Positions 43,430 through 51,752 are shown, counted from the first letter of the stretch. The stretch is DNA of 64,000 nt from Mangrovibacter phragmitis (GCF_001655675.1 NZ_LYRP01000012.1:486963-550962), one strand, 5' to 3'. The notes: generated from the sequence alone by a model not told the origin. Numbers and translations: made by a program.

Positions 43430-44467
43430 TTAATACAGCGCTTTACCTGAGCTGTCTTTCACGTTTGCTTTCCAGGCTGCGCGAATCTGATCGGTAACAT
43501 TTGCTGGCAGAGGCGCGTAATCAAGGCTGCTGGCAATAGCGTTACCATTTTTGTAGGCCCAGTCAAAGAATTTCAGCACTTCAGCACCTTTCTGTGCGTT
43601 TTCCTGTTTTTTGTAGACCAGGATAAACGTGGTAGAAGAGATAGGCCATGCATCTGCACCTTTCTGATAAGTCAGATCCTGGGCAAAGGTTTTGCTCCAG
43701 TCTGCTTCTTTGGCACTATTGCTGAAACTTTGTTGGGTCGGCTCAATTGCTTTACCGTCAGCATCGAACAATTTAGTCCAGGTCAGGTTGTTCTGTTTTG
43801 CGTAGGCATATTCAACATAACCAATAGAACCCGGCAAACGTTGTACAAATGCAGCCACGCCATCGTTACCTTTGCCACCCAGCCCGGTTGGCCATTTAAC
43901 AGTGGTGCCTTTGCCTACCTTGCTTGCCCAGTCCGGGCTCACTTTAGACAGATAGCTGGTGAAGACGAAAGACGTGCCTGAACCATCTGCGCGGCGCACA
44001 ACATTTATGTTGGTATCCGGCAATTTGGCTTTTGGGTTCAGCTTCGTGATAGCCGGGTCATTCCATTTTTTGATTTTACCCAGGTAAATATCACCCAGTG
44101 TTTTACCATCCAGAGTTAATTCACCTGATTTAATACCCGGGATGTTAACGGCCAGAACTACGCCACCGATAACGGTCGGGAACTGGAACAGGCCATTTTT
44201 TGCCAGGTCAGCATCGCTCATTGGCGCATCAGATGCACCGAAATCAACGGTTTTTGCAATGATTTGTTTGATACCACCTGAAGAACCGATTCCCTGGTAG
44301 TTTACCTGAGAACCTGTTTTCTGCTGGTATTCTGCAGCCCATTTTGCATAAACCGGCGCTGGGAATGTACCACCGGCACCGGTCAGGTTAGTGGCTGCAA
44401 ATGCAGTTGTGGTGGACAGAGTCAGAGCGGCGATTACAAGACGGGCTGAAGAGCTAAGCATTGCCAT
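43430..44467 (-). CDS. pstS: Phosphate-binding periplasmic protein PstS (not in a pst operon)
   Basis: PstS captures phosphate in the periplasm for the PstCAB transporter. The product has 345 residues, the E. coli size, and is highly similar but clearly distinct in the signal peptide and several stretches. The signal peptide is 1-24 (ends TTTAFA before ATNLTGAGG). Phosphate-binding segments: [41 protein letters not shown] and [21 protein letters not shown] lies five bases before the ATG. pstC, pstA, pstB and phoU are not adjacent, so it is a lone gene, occupying the place of yhfK between argD and crp. A Pho box upstream supports PhoB control. Confidence 0.95.
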   Translation of the reverse strand: MAMLSSSARLVIAALTLSTTTAFAATNLTGAGGTFPAPVYAKWAAEYQQKTGSQVNYQGIGSSGGIKQIIAKTVDFGASDAPMSDADLAKNGLFQFPTVIGGVVLAVNIPGIKSGELTLDGKTLGDIYLGKIKKWNDPAITKLNPKAKLPDTNINVVRRADGSGTSFVFTSYLSKVSPDWASKVGKGTTVKWPTGLGGKGNDGVAAFVQRLPGSIGYVEYAYAKQNNLTWTKLFDADGKAIEPTQQSFSNSAKEADWSKTFAQDLTYQKGADAWPISSTTFILVYKKQENAQKGAEVLKFFDWAYKNGNAIASSLDYAPLPANVTDQIRAAWKANVKDSSGKALY

Positions 44468-44548
44468 AATTTCTCCCGGAAAAGGTTAGATCAAAAATAA
44501 TTTTTTAATCGCTGTGTTTTCAGTACCTGGGAAGAATAAGGCGAATTT

Positions 44549-44566
44549 GTGACAGTTTTGTGTCAT
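44549..44566 (-). promoter_or_regulatory. Pho box (PhoB site) of pstS
   Basis: Read leftward, ATGACACAAAACTGTCAC compares with the Pho box CTGTCATAAAACTGTCAC: the AAAA spacer and the second heptamer are exact, with three mismatches in the first heptamer. It lies 82 bases before the pstS ATG, and TTATTCT about 12 bases further on can be the -10. Confidence 0.75.
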
Positions 44567-44622
44567 TCATGAACAATTTTCAGAATTTGTTAGGTAAAGC
44601 TGAAGGGATGCCTGGTTGTGCA

Positions 44623-44650
44623 AACAAAAAGGCACGCTCTAAAGCGTGCC
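44623..44650 (-). terminator. Rho-independent terminator of crp
   Basis: Read leftward, GGCACGCT-TTAG-AGCGTGCC is followed by TTTTTG, 26 bases after the crp stop. Confidence 0.92.
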
Positions 44651-44676
44651 TGTATGCGTGATTAAATACAGTAAAA

Positions 44677-45309
44677 TTAACGAGTACCGTATACCACAAT
44701 TGTCTTACCATGAGCGGAAATCAGGTTTTGATCTTCCAGCATTTTTAAAATGCGGCCCACAGTTTCACGGGAACAGCCAACAATTTGACCAATCTCCTGG
44801 CGGGTGATCTTGATTTGCATGCCATCCGGGTGAGTCATCGCATCAGGTTGTTTTGCCAGGTTAAGCAAAGTCTGTGCAATTCGGCCGGTTACATCGAGGA
44901 ATGCCAGGTTCCCCACTTTTTCAGAAGTGACCTGTAAACGACGTGCCATCTGGGATGAAAGGCGCATCAGAATGTCCGGGTTTACCTGGATCAACTGGCG
45001 AAATTTTTTGTATGAAATCTCGGCAACTTCACAGGCTGTTTTTGCACGAACCCAGGCGCTACGCTCCTGGCCTTCTTCAAACAGCCCCAGCTCGCCAATA
45101 AAATCGCCTTGATTAAGATAAGAAAGGATCATCTCCTTGCCTTCTTCATCTTTGATAAGCACGGCCACAGAGCCTTTTACGATGTAATACAGCGTTTCTG
45201 CTTTCTCGCCCTGATGGATCAGGGTGCTCTTGGATGGATACTTATGAATGTGGCAATGTGACAAGAACCATTCGAGAGTCGGGTCTGTTTGGGGTTTGCC
45301 AAGCACCAT
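44677..45309 (-). CDS. crp: cAMP receptor protein Crp
   Basis: Crp is the global cAMP-dependent regulator of carbon use. The product has 210 residues, as in E. coli, and differs at only a few positions. The cAMP pocket has [18 protein letters not shown]; the activating region 1 loop is MTHPDG; the helix-turn-helix is [24 protein letters not shown], with the recognition residues R181, E182 and R186 unchanged. Its known operators should thus be TGTGA-N6-TCACA. It diverges from yhfA across a 297-base gap. Confidence 0.99.
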   Translation of the reverse strand: MVLGKPQTDPTLEWFLSHCHIHKYPSKSTLIHQGEKAETLYYIVKGSVAVLIKDEEGKEMILSYLNQGDFIGELGLFEEGQERSAWVRAKTACEVAEISYKKFRQLIQVNPDILMRLSSQMARRLQVTSEKVGNLAFLDVTGRIAQTLLNLAKQPDAMTHPDGMQIKITRQEIGQIVGCSRETVGRILKMLEDQNLISAHGKTIVVYGTR

Positions 45310-45434
45310 GCGCGGTTATCCTCTATTATAAACTTGCTCAAAGACAGGGTAGGGCCCTGTTGGCGTTACAACATTAAATCGCCCCATTCCTGAAGCGAGC
45401 CATAAGTCGTTTGGTCTGTAATCGCTTTTTCCTC

Positions 45435-45469
45435 TGTAACAGGTATGACGTCACTGTCAGCCTGTTACA
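45435..45469. repeat. 9-bp inverted repeat between crp and yhfA
   Basis: TGTAACAGG (45435-45443) and CCTGTTACA (45461-45469) are perfect inverted copies 17 bases apart. Between them is the palindrome TGACGTCA (45446-45453). The arrangement does not fit the CRP consensus. It lies 126 bases from the crp start and 138 from yhfA, and it could be an operator or a transcript hairpin. The rest of the gap (45310-45606) holds the crp and yhfA promoters, which I cannot place exactly. Confidence 0.6.
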
Positions 45470-45606
45470 TCTTGTTTGTTTTAGCACAGGTTTCCTGTAG
45501 TGTCTTCTATTGTCTCGTTTCAGCATGACCTGTGTCGCCTTCCATTGCCTGTTTTGTTAATGCCGCGTAATCTGTTGTGATGACACTTTAGTTGGGAGTA
45601 ATAAGA

Positions 45607-46011
45607 ATGCAGGCGCGAGTTAAATGGGTTGAAGGTTTAACATTTTTGGGTGAATCCGCCTCAGGTCACCAGGTGCTGATGGATGGTAACTCCGGTGATA
45701 AAGCGCCAAGTCCAATGGAAATGGTGCTAATGGCAGCAGGTGGATGCAGTGCCATTGATGTGGTCTCTATTTTACAAAAAGGTCGTCACAATGTGACTGA
45801 TTGTGAAGTCAAACTGACTTCTGAACGCCGGGAAGAAGCACCGCGTTTGTTTACCTCTATTAATCTGCATTTCATCGTTACAGGGAAAGATCTGAAAGAT
45901 AATGCCGTGGCTCGTGCGGTAGATTTATCTGCAGAAAAATATTGTTCTGTTGCGTTAATGCTTGGCAAAGCTGCCACTATCACGCACTCATGGGAAGTCG
46001 TTGAAGGTTAA
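45607..46011 (+). CDS. yhfA: OsmC-family protein YhfA
   Basis: YhfA belongs to the OsmC/Ohr family of small cytoplasmic thiol proteins; its substrate is not known. From 45607 (GGGAG eight bases before) it has 134 residues, as in E. coli, and is strongly conserved. Family marks: PSPMEMVLMAAGGCSAIDVVSILQK with the first conserved Cys, and SAEKYCSVALML with the second. Five extra upstream codons in the frame are not used. It converges with prkB. Confidence 0.95.
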   Translation: MQARVKWVEGLTFLGESASGHQVLMDGNSGDKAPSPMEMVLMAAGGCSAIDVVSILQKGRHNVTDCEVKLTSERREEAPRLFTSINLHFIVTGKDLKDNAVARAVDLSAEKYCSVALMLGKAATITHSWEVVEG

Positions 46012-46022
46012 GTTTTCATGAC

Positions 46023-46045
46023 GGGTGCTGCGCCATGCAGCACCC
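46023..46045. terminator. Hairpin between convergent yhfA and prkB
   Basis: GGGTGCTGC and GCAGCACCC form a 9-base stem around a 5-base loop in the 53-base gap. No T run follows on either strand, so it may be a weak terminator. Confidence 0.5.
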
Positions 46046-46064
46046 TGCCTGTTGGTACCCCATA

Positions 46065-46940
46065 TCAGCCTCCCGCGACTTTTTTCCCTTCCGCCAGGCG
46101 TTTAACCAGTGGCGTCATGATTAACTCCATCGCCAGTCCCATCTTCCCACCAGGGACAACTAATGTGTTGATATGTGAAATAAATGACCCTTGCAGCATT
46201 GCCAAAAGCCATGGGAAATCGATATCTTCCAGCCCACGAAAATGAATGACTACAAAACTTTCATCCAGTGAAGGAATGGCTTTTGCGGCAAAAGGGTTGG
46301 ACGTATCCACTGTAGGGACGCGCTGGAAGTTAAGATGAGTACGTGAGAACTGAGGTGTAATGTAATTGATATAATCTTCCATTGAACGCACAACGGAATC
46401 CATCACAGCTTCCCGGGAATGGCCGCGCTCACTGGTATCTCTTACCAGTTTTTGTATCCACTCAAGGTTGACGATAGGCACCACGCCGACCAGAAGATCA
46501 ACATGTTGAGCAACATCATGAGTCTGGGTAACGACACCGCCATGCAACCCTTCATAAAATAATACGTCCGTGGGTTCAGGCAGTGGTTGCCAGGGGGTAA
46601 AGGTACCGGGTACCTGGTTCCAGGGAACAGCTTCATCATAAGTGTGCAGATATTTGCGGGACTGACCGTTACCCTGTTCGCCGTATTGCCTGAATGTGCG
46701 CTCCAACAAGGCAAAGTCGTTGGCATCTGGCCCAAAATAGCTGATGTGACGCCCAAGATCGCGTGCTTTACGTATCGCCATATCCATTTCAGGGCGTGTA
46801 TAGCGGTGAAAACTGTCGCCTTCAACTTCAGCAGCACGCAGATTAAGTTGAGTAAAAATTTTACGAAAGGCAATGCTGGTTGTTGTGGTACCGGCCCCGC
46901 TGGAACCGGTAACCGCAATAACAGGGTGCTTGGCTGACAT
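46065..46940 (-). CDS. prkB: Phosphoribulokinase-like protein PrkB
   Basis: PrkB resembles phosphoribulokinase but occurs in heterotrophs without a Calvin cycle; its true substrate is not known. From the ATG at 46940 it has 291 residues (E. coli 289). The P-loop is GSSGAGTTTT (12-21), an unusual form without the canonical Lys, as in the E. coli protein. Other blocks: EGDSFHRYTRPEMDMAIRKA, LFYEGLHGG and DLLVGVVPIVNLEWIQKL. Five upstream codons in frame are not homologous. The C-terminal residues AEGKKVAGG differ from E. coli. Confidence 0.94.
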   Translation of the reverse strand: MSAKHPVIAVTGSSGAGTTTTSIAFRKIFTQLNLRAAEVEGDSFHRYTRPEMDMAIRKARDLGRHISYFGPDANDFALLERTFRQYGEQGNGQSRKYLHTYDEAVPWNQVPGTFTPWQPLPEPTDVLFYEGLHGGVVTQTHDVAQHVDLLVGVVPIVNLEWIQKLVRDTSERGHSREAVMDSVVRSMEDYINYITPQFSRTHLNFQRVPTVDTSNPFAAKAIPSLDESFVVIHFRGLEDIDFPWLLAMLQGSFISHINTLVVPGGKMGLAMELIMTPLVKRLAEGKKVAGG

Positions 46941-47040
46941 AAACAACCACTCCATCAGTAAGAGGCAAGGTAAAACGCACAGTACTGCAGGTTAAAGCAG
47001 TATAGTGGTGGATGCCAATACTGTATGTGACGCCTGTGAA

Positions 47041-47259
47041 TCAGCCCTTAAATTGTGTGCGAGGCATGATATTCACTGTTTCATGCAATTCAGACCAAAC
47101 CAGCACAGCATCCCCCTGTTTTAGTTGTCGTTTTACATCGGCTACTTTTTGAGCAAGCGAGCGTTCCTGCTCGCCGTAATCAGTGCCTTCACGTAATACG
47201 AAGGATTCAATCAGATTATCCAGCGTTTCAGGTGCTATCTGTTGCCAGGGAATGATCAT
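47041..47259 (-). CDS. yheU: Conserved small protein YheU (UPF0270)
   Basis: This is a 72-residue cytoplasmic protein of unknown function, the E. coli length and close in sequence ([29 protein letters not shown]). It follows yheT by one base, so the two are translationally coupled. Confidence 0.94.
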   Translation of the reverse strand: MIIPWQQIAPETLDNLIESFVLREGTDYGEQERSLAQKVADVKRQLKQGDAVLVWSELHETVNIMPRTQFKG

Positions 47260-47260
47260 T

Positions 47261-48277
47261 TTAATTACTTAAATAACGGGTTAACCAGCTGGGAATGCGC
47301 TTTTCAAGCCACATTTCTGGGCGAGCGATGCTACCACCGATAAACCCGACATGGCCACCATGGTCGGTGAGCTGGTATTCAATGTTTGACGGAAGTAGTG
47401 TGCTGTCTGGTATGACATGGTGATCCATAAAGGGATCATCCTTTGCGTGAATAATCAGTGTATTTACCGCTATATTCGGCAGATGGGACATTGCACTGCA
47501 TTGGCGATAGTAATCCAGCGCATCATCAAAACCGTGAATACGGGAAGTAATTAAATCATCAAATTCTCTGATTCGTTTTACTTTGCGTAGCCGGGTTAAA
47601 TCGACAGGGAGTGAGCCCGGATACACAGCCAGTTTCCGGCTGGCATTCGCTTTCAGTAAGTTCAGCAAATAACGTTGATAAATACGAGAGAATCCCCGCT
47701 CCATATGGTAGCAGCACTGTTCCAGCATAAAGGGTGCAGAGACGATTACCGCTGCATCCAGCGTGCACTGTGTACCTTGTTCTGCTAACAGGCAGGCCAG
47801 CATGTTGCCACCCAACGAGTAACCAACAGCAGCAGTGGGTACCGAACCGTAACGCAGATTCAACCAGTTAAGGAAGTAACTGGCATCGCCGGTATCACCG
47901 GAATGATAAATCCGCTTTTGGCGGTTCGGTGTTCCGCTACAGCCGCGAAAATGCATTACGACACCCAACCAACCCTGCGCTTTCGCCGCTTCTATCATGC
48001 CGTGGGCGTAGGGGCTGTACAGGCTGCCCTCAAGGCCATGAAACACCACCAGCCGGGGTTTATGCAGAGCCAGTTGTGGGTCTTCGCTCCATGCAAGATC
48101 AACAAAATCGTCGTCCGGAAGCTCAAGCCGCTGCCAAAAAGGGGTGAAGTGCAGGCGCCGGCGAATGAGGCGGGGCAGCATAGTTTGTAAATGCGGGTTA
48201 GAAAGCCCAGGCATAGGGTGAAAATCCCTCTGACTGTTGTTTTCTTCACTGGCATCGACGGGGGTAATCTGGGTCAT
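47261..48277 (-). CDS. yheT: Alpha/beta hydrolase YheT
   Basis: YheT is an AB-hydrolase of the EMB8/YheT group; no physiological substrate is established. The product has 338 residues (E. coli 340). The oxyanion segment is [17 protein letters not shown], the nucleophile elbow is [11 protein letters not shown], the acid is in [15 protein letters not shown] and the His is in [13 protein letters not shown]. It reads leftward into yheU. The 114-base gap to nrtR on the same strand has no clear terminator. Confidence 0.94.
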   Translation of the reverse strand: MTQITPVDASEENNSQRDFHPMPGLSNPHLQTMLPRLIRRRLHFTPFWQRLELPDDDFVDLAWSEDPQLALHKPRLVVFHGLEGSLYSPYAHGMIEAAKAQGWLGVVMHFRGCSGTPNRQKRIYHSGDTGDASYFLNWLNLRYGSVPTAAVGYSLGGNMLACLLAEQGTQCTLDAAVIVSAPFMLEQCCYHMERGFSRIYQRYLLNLLKANASRKLAVYPGSLPVDLTRLRKVKRIREFDDLITSRIHGFDDALDYYRQCSAMSHLPNIAVNTLIIHAKDDPFMDHHVIPDSTLLPSNIEYQLTDHGGHVGFIGGSIARPEMWLEKRIPSWLTRYLSN

Positions 48278-48391
48278 AGTTGTAAAACGGGTATCAATTC
48301 ATTATCGCGCTAATTACTGGCTACTATACCGTGAGTCATACGTCTCGTTTATGTATTTCACGGCATTGATTCAAAATTAACCATTTTGTGT

Positions 48392-49111
48392 TCACTCTGG
48401 CAGCAGATTACGCGAAAACAAGTGAACCGGGATGTTGGGTTTACGCCGCCACAAACGTGCTTTTCTGGCTCCGGTGGCAACACTTTGCCCTGTATCTTCA
48501 AACATTCCTGACGCTTCAAAACGGCGAATCAGGCTTTTGCGCTGTACCGGTTGCCCAAGAATAGCTTCGGTTGCTTCCTGCAACTGAGTTTGGGTAAATG
48601 TATCTGGCAGGCAATAGACTGGTAACAGCGAGTACATCGTTTTTTGCCGCAGGCGCTGTAAGGCTGAGGCAATGATTGTGGCGTGGTCAAAAGCCAGTGC
48701 TTCGCTTTCCAGGTTTGCTACCGGACACCACTGAACATCACTTACTGTTGCAATATGTGGCTGGCAGGCTTCCCATGCGATGAGTGCAAACCAGGTTGCA
48801 GTGATGCTCCAGCCCCTGGGGTCACGGTTCGGCCCGGAGAAAGTTTCCAGTTGTTCAAGCCAGGAAGGGGTAATGCCTGTTTTTTCTGCCAGTTTGCGCG
48901 TTGCTGTTGCCTGGGTGGAATTATCCTGTTGTAAGTCAATGAAACCACCAGGCAGCCCCCATAGCCCCTGAAACGGGTGTTGGCTGCGCTTGACTAACAA
49001 TACACACAGTTGTTTTTCATGCAAAGTGAACAGCACGCTGTCGACTGTGACGATAGGTGAGGGGAAACGACTGGCGTCATAATTTTTCAGGTACTGCTCT
49101 TCGCTTTCCAT
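48392..49111 (-). CDS. nrtR: NrtR-family Nudix-like regulator of NAD metabolism
   Basis: The product has 239 residues from the ATG at 49111 (GGAGAG seven bases before; a GTG at 49144 in frame is less likely because a candidate operator overlaps it). Residues about 15-155 are Nudix-like (SVLFTLHEKQLCVLLVKRS, GLWGLPGGFIDLQQD) but the Nudix box is broken: REUxEE reads RKLAEK (72-77), so catalysis is probably lost. The GPNRDPRGW motif (93-101) is typical of NrtR. Residues about 160-239 are a winged-helix-type region (QRKSLIRRFEASGMFEDTG). NrtR proteins repress NAD genes and release DNA on binding ADP-ribose (family knowledge). The divergent prs-nadV operon and repeated operators support this. Confidence 0.87.
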   Translation of the reverse strand: MESEEQYLKNYDASRFPSPIVTVDSVLFTLHEKQLCVLLVKRSQHPFQGLWGLPGGFIDLQQDNSTQATATRKLAEKTGITPSWLEQLETFSGPNRDPRGWSITATWFALIAWEACQPHIATVSDVQWCPVANLESEALAFDHATIIASALQRLRQKTMYSLLPVYCLPDTFTQTQLQEATEAILGQPVQRKSLIRRFEASGMFEDTGQSVATGARKARLWRRKPNIPVHLFSRNLLPE

Positions 49112-49130
49112 CTTCACTCTCCACAATAAC

Positions 49131-49143
49131 TGTCTCAAGGTCA
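49131..49143 (-). promoter_or_regulatory. Candidate NrtR operator at nrtR
   Basis: Read leftward, TGACCTTGAGACA differs at two positions from the operator TGTCTTTGAGACA before prs. It lies 20 bases upstream of the nrtR ATG, so it may give self-repression. Confidence 0.5.
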
Positions 49144-49216
49144 CATTTTACATGGAGGTAGTTCAGAGAGGGTATGTTTTTTTTCTGAGATTAATCAATG
49201 CATTAATTATAAATTG

Positions 49217-49284
49217 TGTCTTTGTGACAATTTTTACTTGCAATAAAGTGTCTTTGAGACAATATTATAAGTGTCTTAAGGACA
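49217..49284 (+). promoter_or_regulatory. Three tandem candidate NrtR operators before prs-nadV
   Basis: TGTC-TTTGT-GACA (49217-49229), TGTC-TTTGA-GACA (49249-49261) and TGTC-TTAAG-GACA (49272-49284) share the form TGTC-TTNNN-GACA, and each is preceded by G or AG. Centres are 32 and 23 bases apart. The last ends 16 bases before the prs ATG. They sit in an AT-rich promoter next to a gene for an NrtR-type repressor, so I read them as its operators; binding is inferred. Confidence 0.72.
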
Positions 49285-49300
49285 TTAATTGGAGGCGGTA

Positions 49301-50161
49301 ATGGGAATGACACTGAACATTTGGCTTGATAAGCAAGCAATCATGGTTGAAACCGGGTGTTTCCCAGACGGTGCGGTTTGGGCAAAAGCACGGACTGAGT
49401 TACCAGATTTTGCTAATAAAATGGTGGTTCGGGCAACCGGGCTTGCCACGATGGATGACTGGATGTTACTGGCTCAGTCTGTTGATGCTATTCGCCATCA
49501 GTGTGATATCCGTTTCAGCCACTTACAACTTGCCTGGCTGGCATATGCCCGGCAGGACAGGTATATGCAACCCGGAGACAGCTTCGCGTTACGTATTTTT
49601 GCTGACGCACTAAACAGCCTTAACTTTGACAAAGTTTTTGTCCTTGACCCGCACAGTGAATCTGCGGCGGCTGCAGTGCGCAACATGGTCATTATTCCGC
49701 AGGAAGCCGCCGTGTTGGCCCATGAAGAATTACGCTCGCAATTACAGTCGGGCGCATTAATGCTGGTGGCACCTGATGCTGGTGCACTGAAAAAGATTCA
49801 TGCCGTCGCTGCCGCTGCTGGGGCAAAAGATTTCGCCATCATGACTAAAAACAGGGATGTAGTAACCGGCGCATTAACCGGGTTTGCCCTGGCGAGTGGT
49901 GATGTGGCTGGAAAAGACCTGCTGATTACCGATGACTTGTGTGATGCCGGGGGAACCTTTATTGGGTCTGCTCAGGTGCTATTAGCGGCGGGAGCGCGTT
50001 CAGTCAGTTTGTATGTGACGCACGGTATTTTTTCTAAAGGTGTGGAAAACCTGCTTAGCCAGGGTATTCACCACATTTATACCACCACTTCATTTTCTAC
50101 ACAGTTTCCGACTGATCCACGCCTTTCTGTTGTGGATATTGACACGTTATTTGTGGCTTAA
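49301..50161 (+). CDS. Ribose-phosphate pyrophosphokinase-like protein (NAD cassette)
   Basis: The product has 286 residues, shorter than housekeeping Prs (about 315) and divergent from it. It keeps the PRPP-synthetase layout: ATP-binding YARQDR (82-87), DPHSE (116-120), ribose-phosphate/catalytic PDAG (158-161), a catalytic-loop K183-N-R185 and the PRPP loop LLITDDLCDAGGT (207-219). The start at 49301 has GGAGG five bases before; 49307 is possible. It lies 12 bases before nadV, so both are surely one operon under the repeated operators. Two readings fit: it makes PRPP for NadV, or it is an ADP-ribose pyrophosphate synthetase like Adps of the phage NARP1 pathway. Sequence alone does not decide; the first is the default. 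Confidence 0.87.
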   Translation: MGMTLNIWLDKQAIMVETGCFPDGAVWAKARTELPDFANKMVVRATGLATMDDWMLLAQSVDAIRHQCDIRFSHLQLAWLAYARQDRYMQPGDSFALRIFADALNSLNFDKVFVLDPHSESAAAAVRNMVIIPQEAAVLAHEELRSQLQSGALMLVAPDAGALKKIHAVAAAAGAKDFAIMTKNRDVVTGALTGFALASGDVAGKDLLITDDLCDAGGTFIGSAQVLLAAGARSVSLYVTHGIFSKGVENLLSQGIHHIYTTTSFSTQFPTDPRLSVVDIDTLFVA

Positions 50162-50173
50162 GGAGATACGGAC

Positions 50174-51667
50174 ATGATGATTAACCCTATTCTGGCAATT
50201 GATGGTTATAAAGTTTCACACCGTGAACAATACCCTGAAGGCACAACGCGTGTTTACTCGAATTTTACGCCACGCAGCGATCGTTTTTTCTGTTCGCCAG
50301 TTGCGGATAACAAGCTGGTATTTTTCGGCCTGCAAGGTTTCATAAAATGGTTCCTGATAGACATGTTTAACAGCCAGTTTTTCGCACAGCCGGAAGAACA
50401 GGTGGTTAGCGAATACAAAATGCTGATGGACAGTTACCTGGGAAAAAATGCTGTTGATGTTGAACATATTCGGGCATTGCACCGTTTAGGTTATTTGCCT
50501 TTACACATTAAAGGACTGGACGAAGGCGATAAAATTCCGATGAAAGTGCCGGTATTAACAATTACCAACACCCGGGATGAATTCTTCTGGCTGGTTAATT
50601 ACCTGGAAACTGTGCTCTCAGCTGAGCTGTGGAAAGCATCAACAAACGCTACTATCGCACACCACTATCACAAAATATGTGTAACCTGGGCGGAACAAAC
50701 GTGTGATGACTTTGCTCACCTGGATTTTCAGTGCCATGACTTCTCTTTCCGGGGAATGGCGGGTATGCAGGATGTCGCCCAGGCTGGTTGCGGGCACTTG
50801 CTGAGTTTTAAAGGGACTGACAGCATTCCGGCGGTTGTGTATGCCCGTCAGTATTATACCGGCAATGATGCTGATTACTTTATAGCAGGCAGTATTCCGG
50901 CAACAGAACACAGTGTGATGTGCATGGGTGAAAAAGAGCATGAAATAGCTACATTTCGCCGCCTGATTTGTGATTTGTACCCTCAGGGGTTTGTGTCTAT
51001 CGTCTCAGATACCTGGGATTACTGGCAGGTGCTCACAAGCTATACCCGTGAACTGAAAGCCGCCATTATGGCGCGGGAAGGCAAAGTGGTTTTTCGCCCG
51101 GACAGTGGTGATCCGGTAGATATTTTATGTGGTACAGGTGCTGATGATGATCAACGCGCCACGCGTTCTCCTCAGGAAAAAGGTTCTGTTGAAGTTTTGT
51201 GGGAGATATTTGGCGGTACAGTGAACAGCAAAGGTTACAAGGTGCTCGATTCCCATGTAGGCCTGATTTATGGTGATTCAATTACTCTGGAGCGTGCCCA
51301 TGAAATTTTACGCCGCCTTGCGGCAAAAGGTTTTGCCAGCTCCTGTGTCGTGTTTGGTGTTGGTTCATACACCTATCAGTACAATACGCGTGATACGTTC
51401 GGCTTCGCAATGAAAGCTACCTGGGGGGCAGTCAACGGAACAGGGCGCATGATCTTTAAGGAACCGAAAACAGATAGCGGCCTGAAACGCTCCGCAAGAG
51501 GGTTGTTGAAAGTGATGCGAAATGCACAGGGTGAGTTATGCCTTTTGGATGAGCAGACTCCAGAGCAGGAACGTGAAGGTGAACTGAAAACCCGTTTTCT
51601 GGATGGCAAACAGTATAATGTTGAACACATTGAGGTGCTGCGCCAGCGCCTTGCTGCTCAGCAATAG
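50174..51667 (+). CDS. nadV: Nicotinamide phosphoribosyltransferase (NAMPT/NadV family)
   Basis: NadV joins nicotinamide to PRPP to give NMN, bypassing the deamidated route through nicotinate. The product has 497 residues, the usual length. By comparison with human NAMPT I see Y12 (nicotinamide stacking from the partner subunit), HDFSFRG with F190 and R193 (stacking and phosphate), D216 in FKGTDS (the Asp that favours nicotinamide over nicotinate), the autophosphorylated H246 in IPATEHSVMCMGE, and RPDSGDP (308-314). AAGGAGA lies seven bases before the ATG. E. coli K-12 lacks this gene. It ends before a strong terminator. A NAMAT-type enzyme using ADPR-PP is the alternative. Confidence 0.93.
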   Translation: MMINPILAIDGYKVSHREQYPEGTTRVYSNFTPRSDRFFCSPVADNKLVFFGLQGFIKWFLIDMFNSQFFAQPEEQVVSEYKMLMDSYLGKNAVDVEHIRALHRLGYLPLHIKGLDEGDKIPMKVPVLTITNTRDEFFWLVNYLETVLSAELWKASTNATIAHHYHKICVTWAEQTCDDFAHLDFQCHDFSFRGMAGMQDVAQAGCGHLLSFKGTDSIPAVVYARQYYTGNDADYFIAGSIPATEHSVMCMGEKEHEIATFRRLICDLYPQGFVSIVSDTWDYWQVLTSYTRELKAAIMAREGKVVFRPDSGDPVDILCGTGADDDQRATRSPQEKGSVEVLWEIFGGTVNSKGYKVLDSHVGLIYGDSITLERAHEILRRLAAKGFASSCVVFGVGSYTYQYNTRDTFGFAMKATWGAVNGTGRMIFKEPKTDSGLKRSARGLLKVMRNAQGELCLLDEQTPEQEREGELKTRFLDGKQYNVEHIEVLRQRLAAQQ

Positions 51668-51712
51668 GACAGTGGTGAACGCAAGGCCATCACCAGCTCT
51701 TCTCTGAATATG

Positions 51713-51746
51713 GTGCACATGAGGTTATACTCATGTGCACGTTTTT
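51713..51746 (+). terminator. Rho-independent terminator of prs-nadV
   Basis: GTGCACATGAG and CTCATGTGCAC form a perfect 11-base stem around GTTATA, followed by GTTTTT. It lies between nadV and the convergent yheS. Confidence 0.92.
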
Positions 51747-51752
51747 CCAGGG

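Noticed and set aside
48392..49111. Active Nudix hydrolase instead of regulator
   Set aside because: The Nudix box lost key Glu residues (RKLAEK), a winged-helix-like C-terminal region follows, and the gene context fits NrtR.
48392..51667. Prophage or IS-borne cassette
   Set aside because: No integrase, transposase, terminal repeat or tRNA is adjacent, and flanking genes yheT and yheS are intact.
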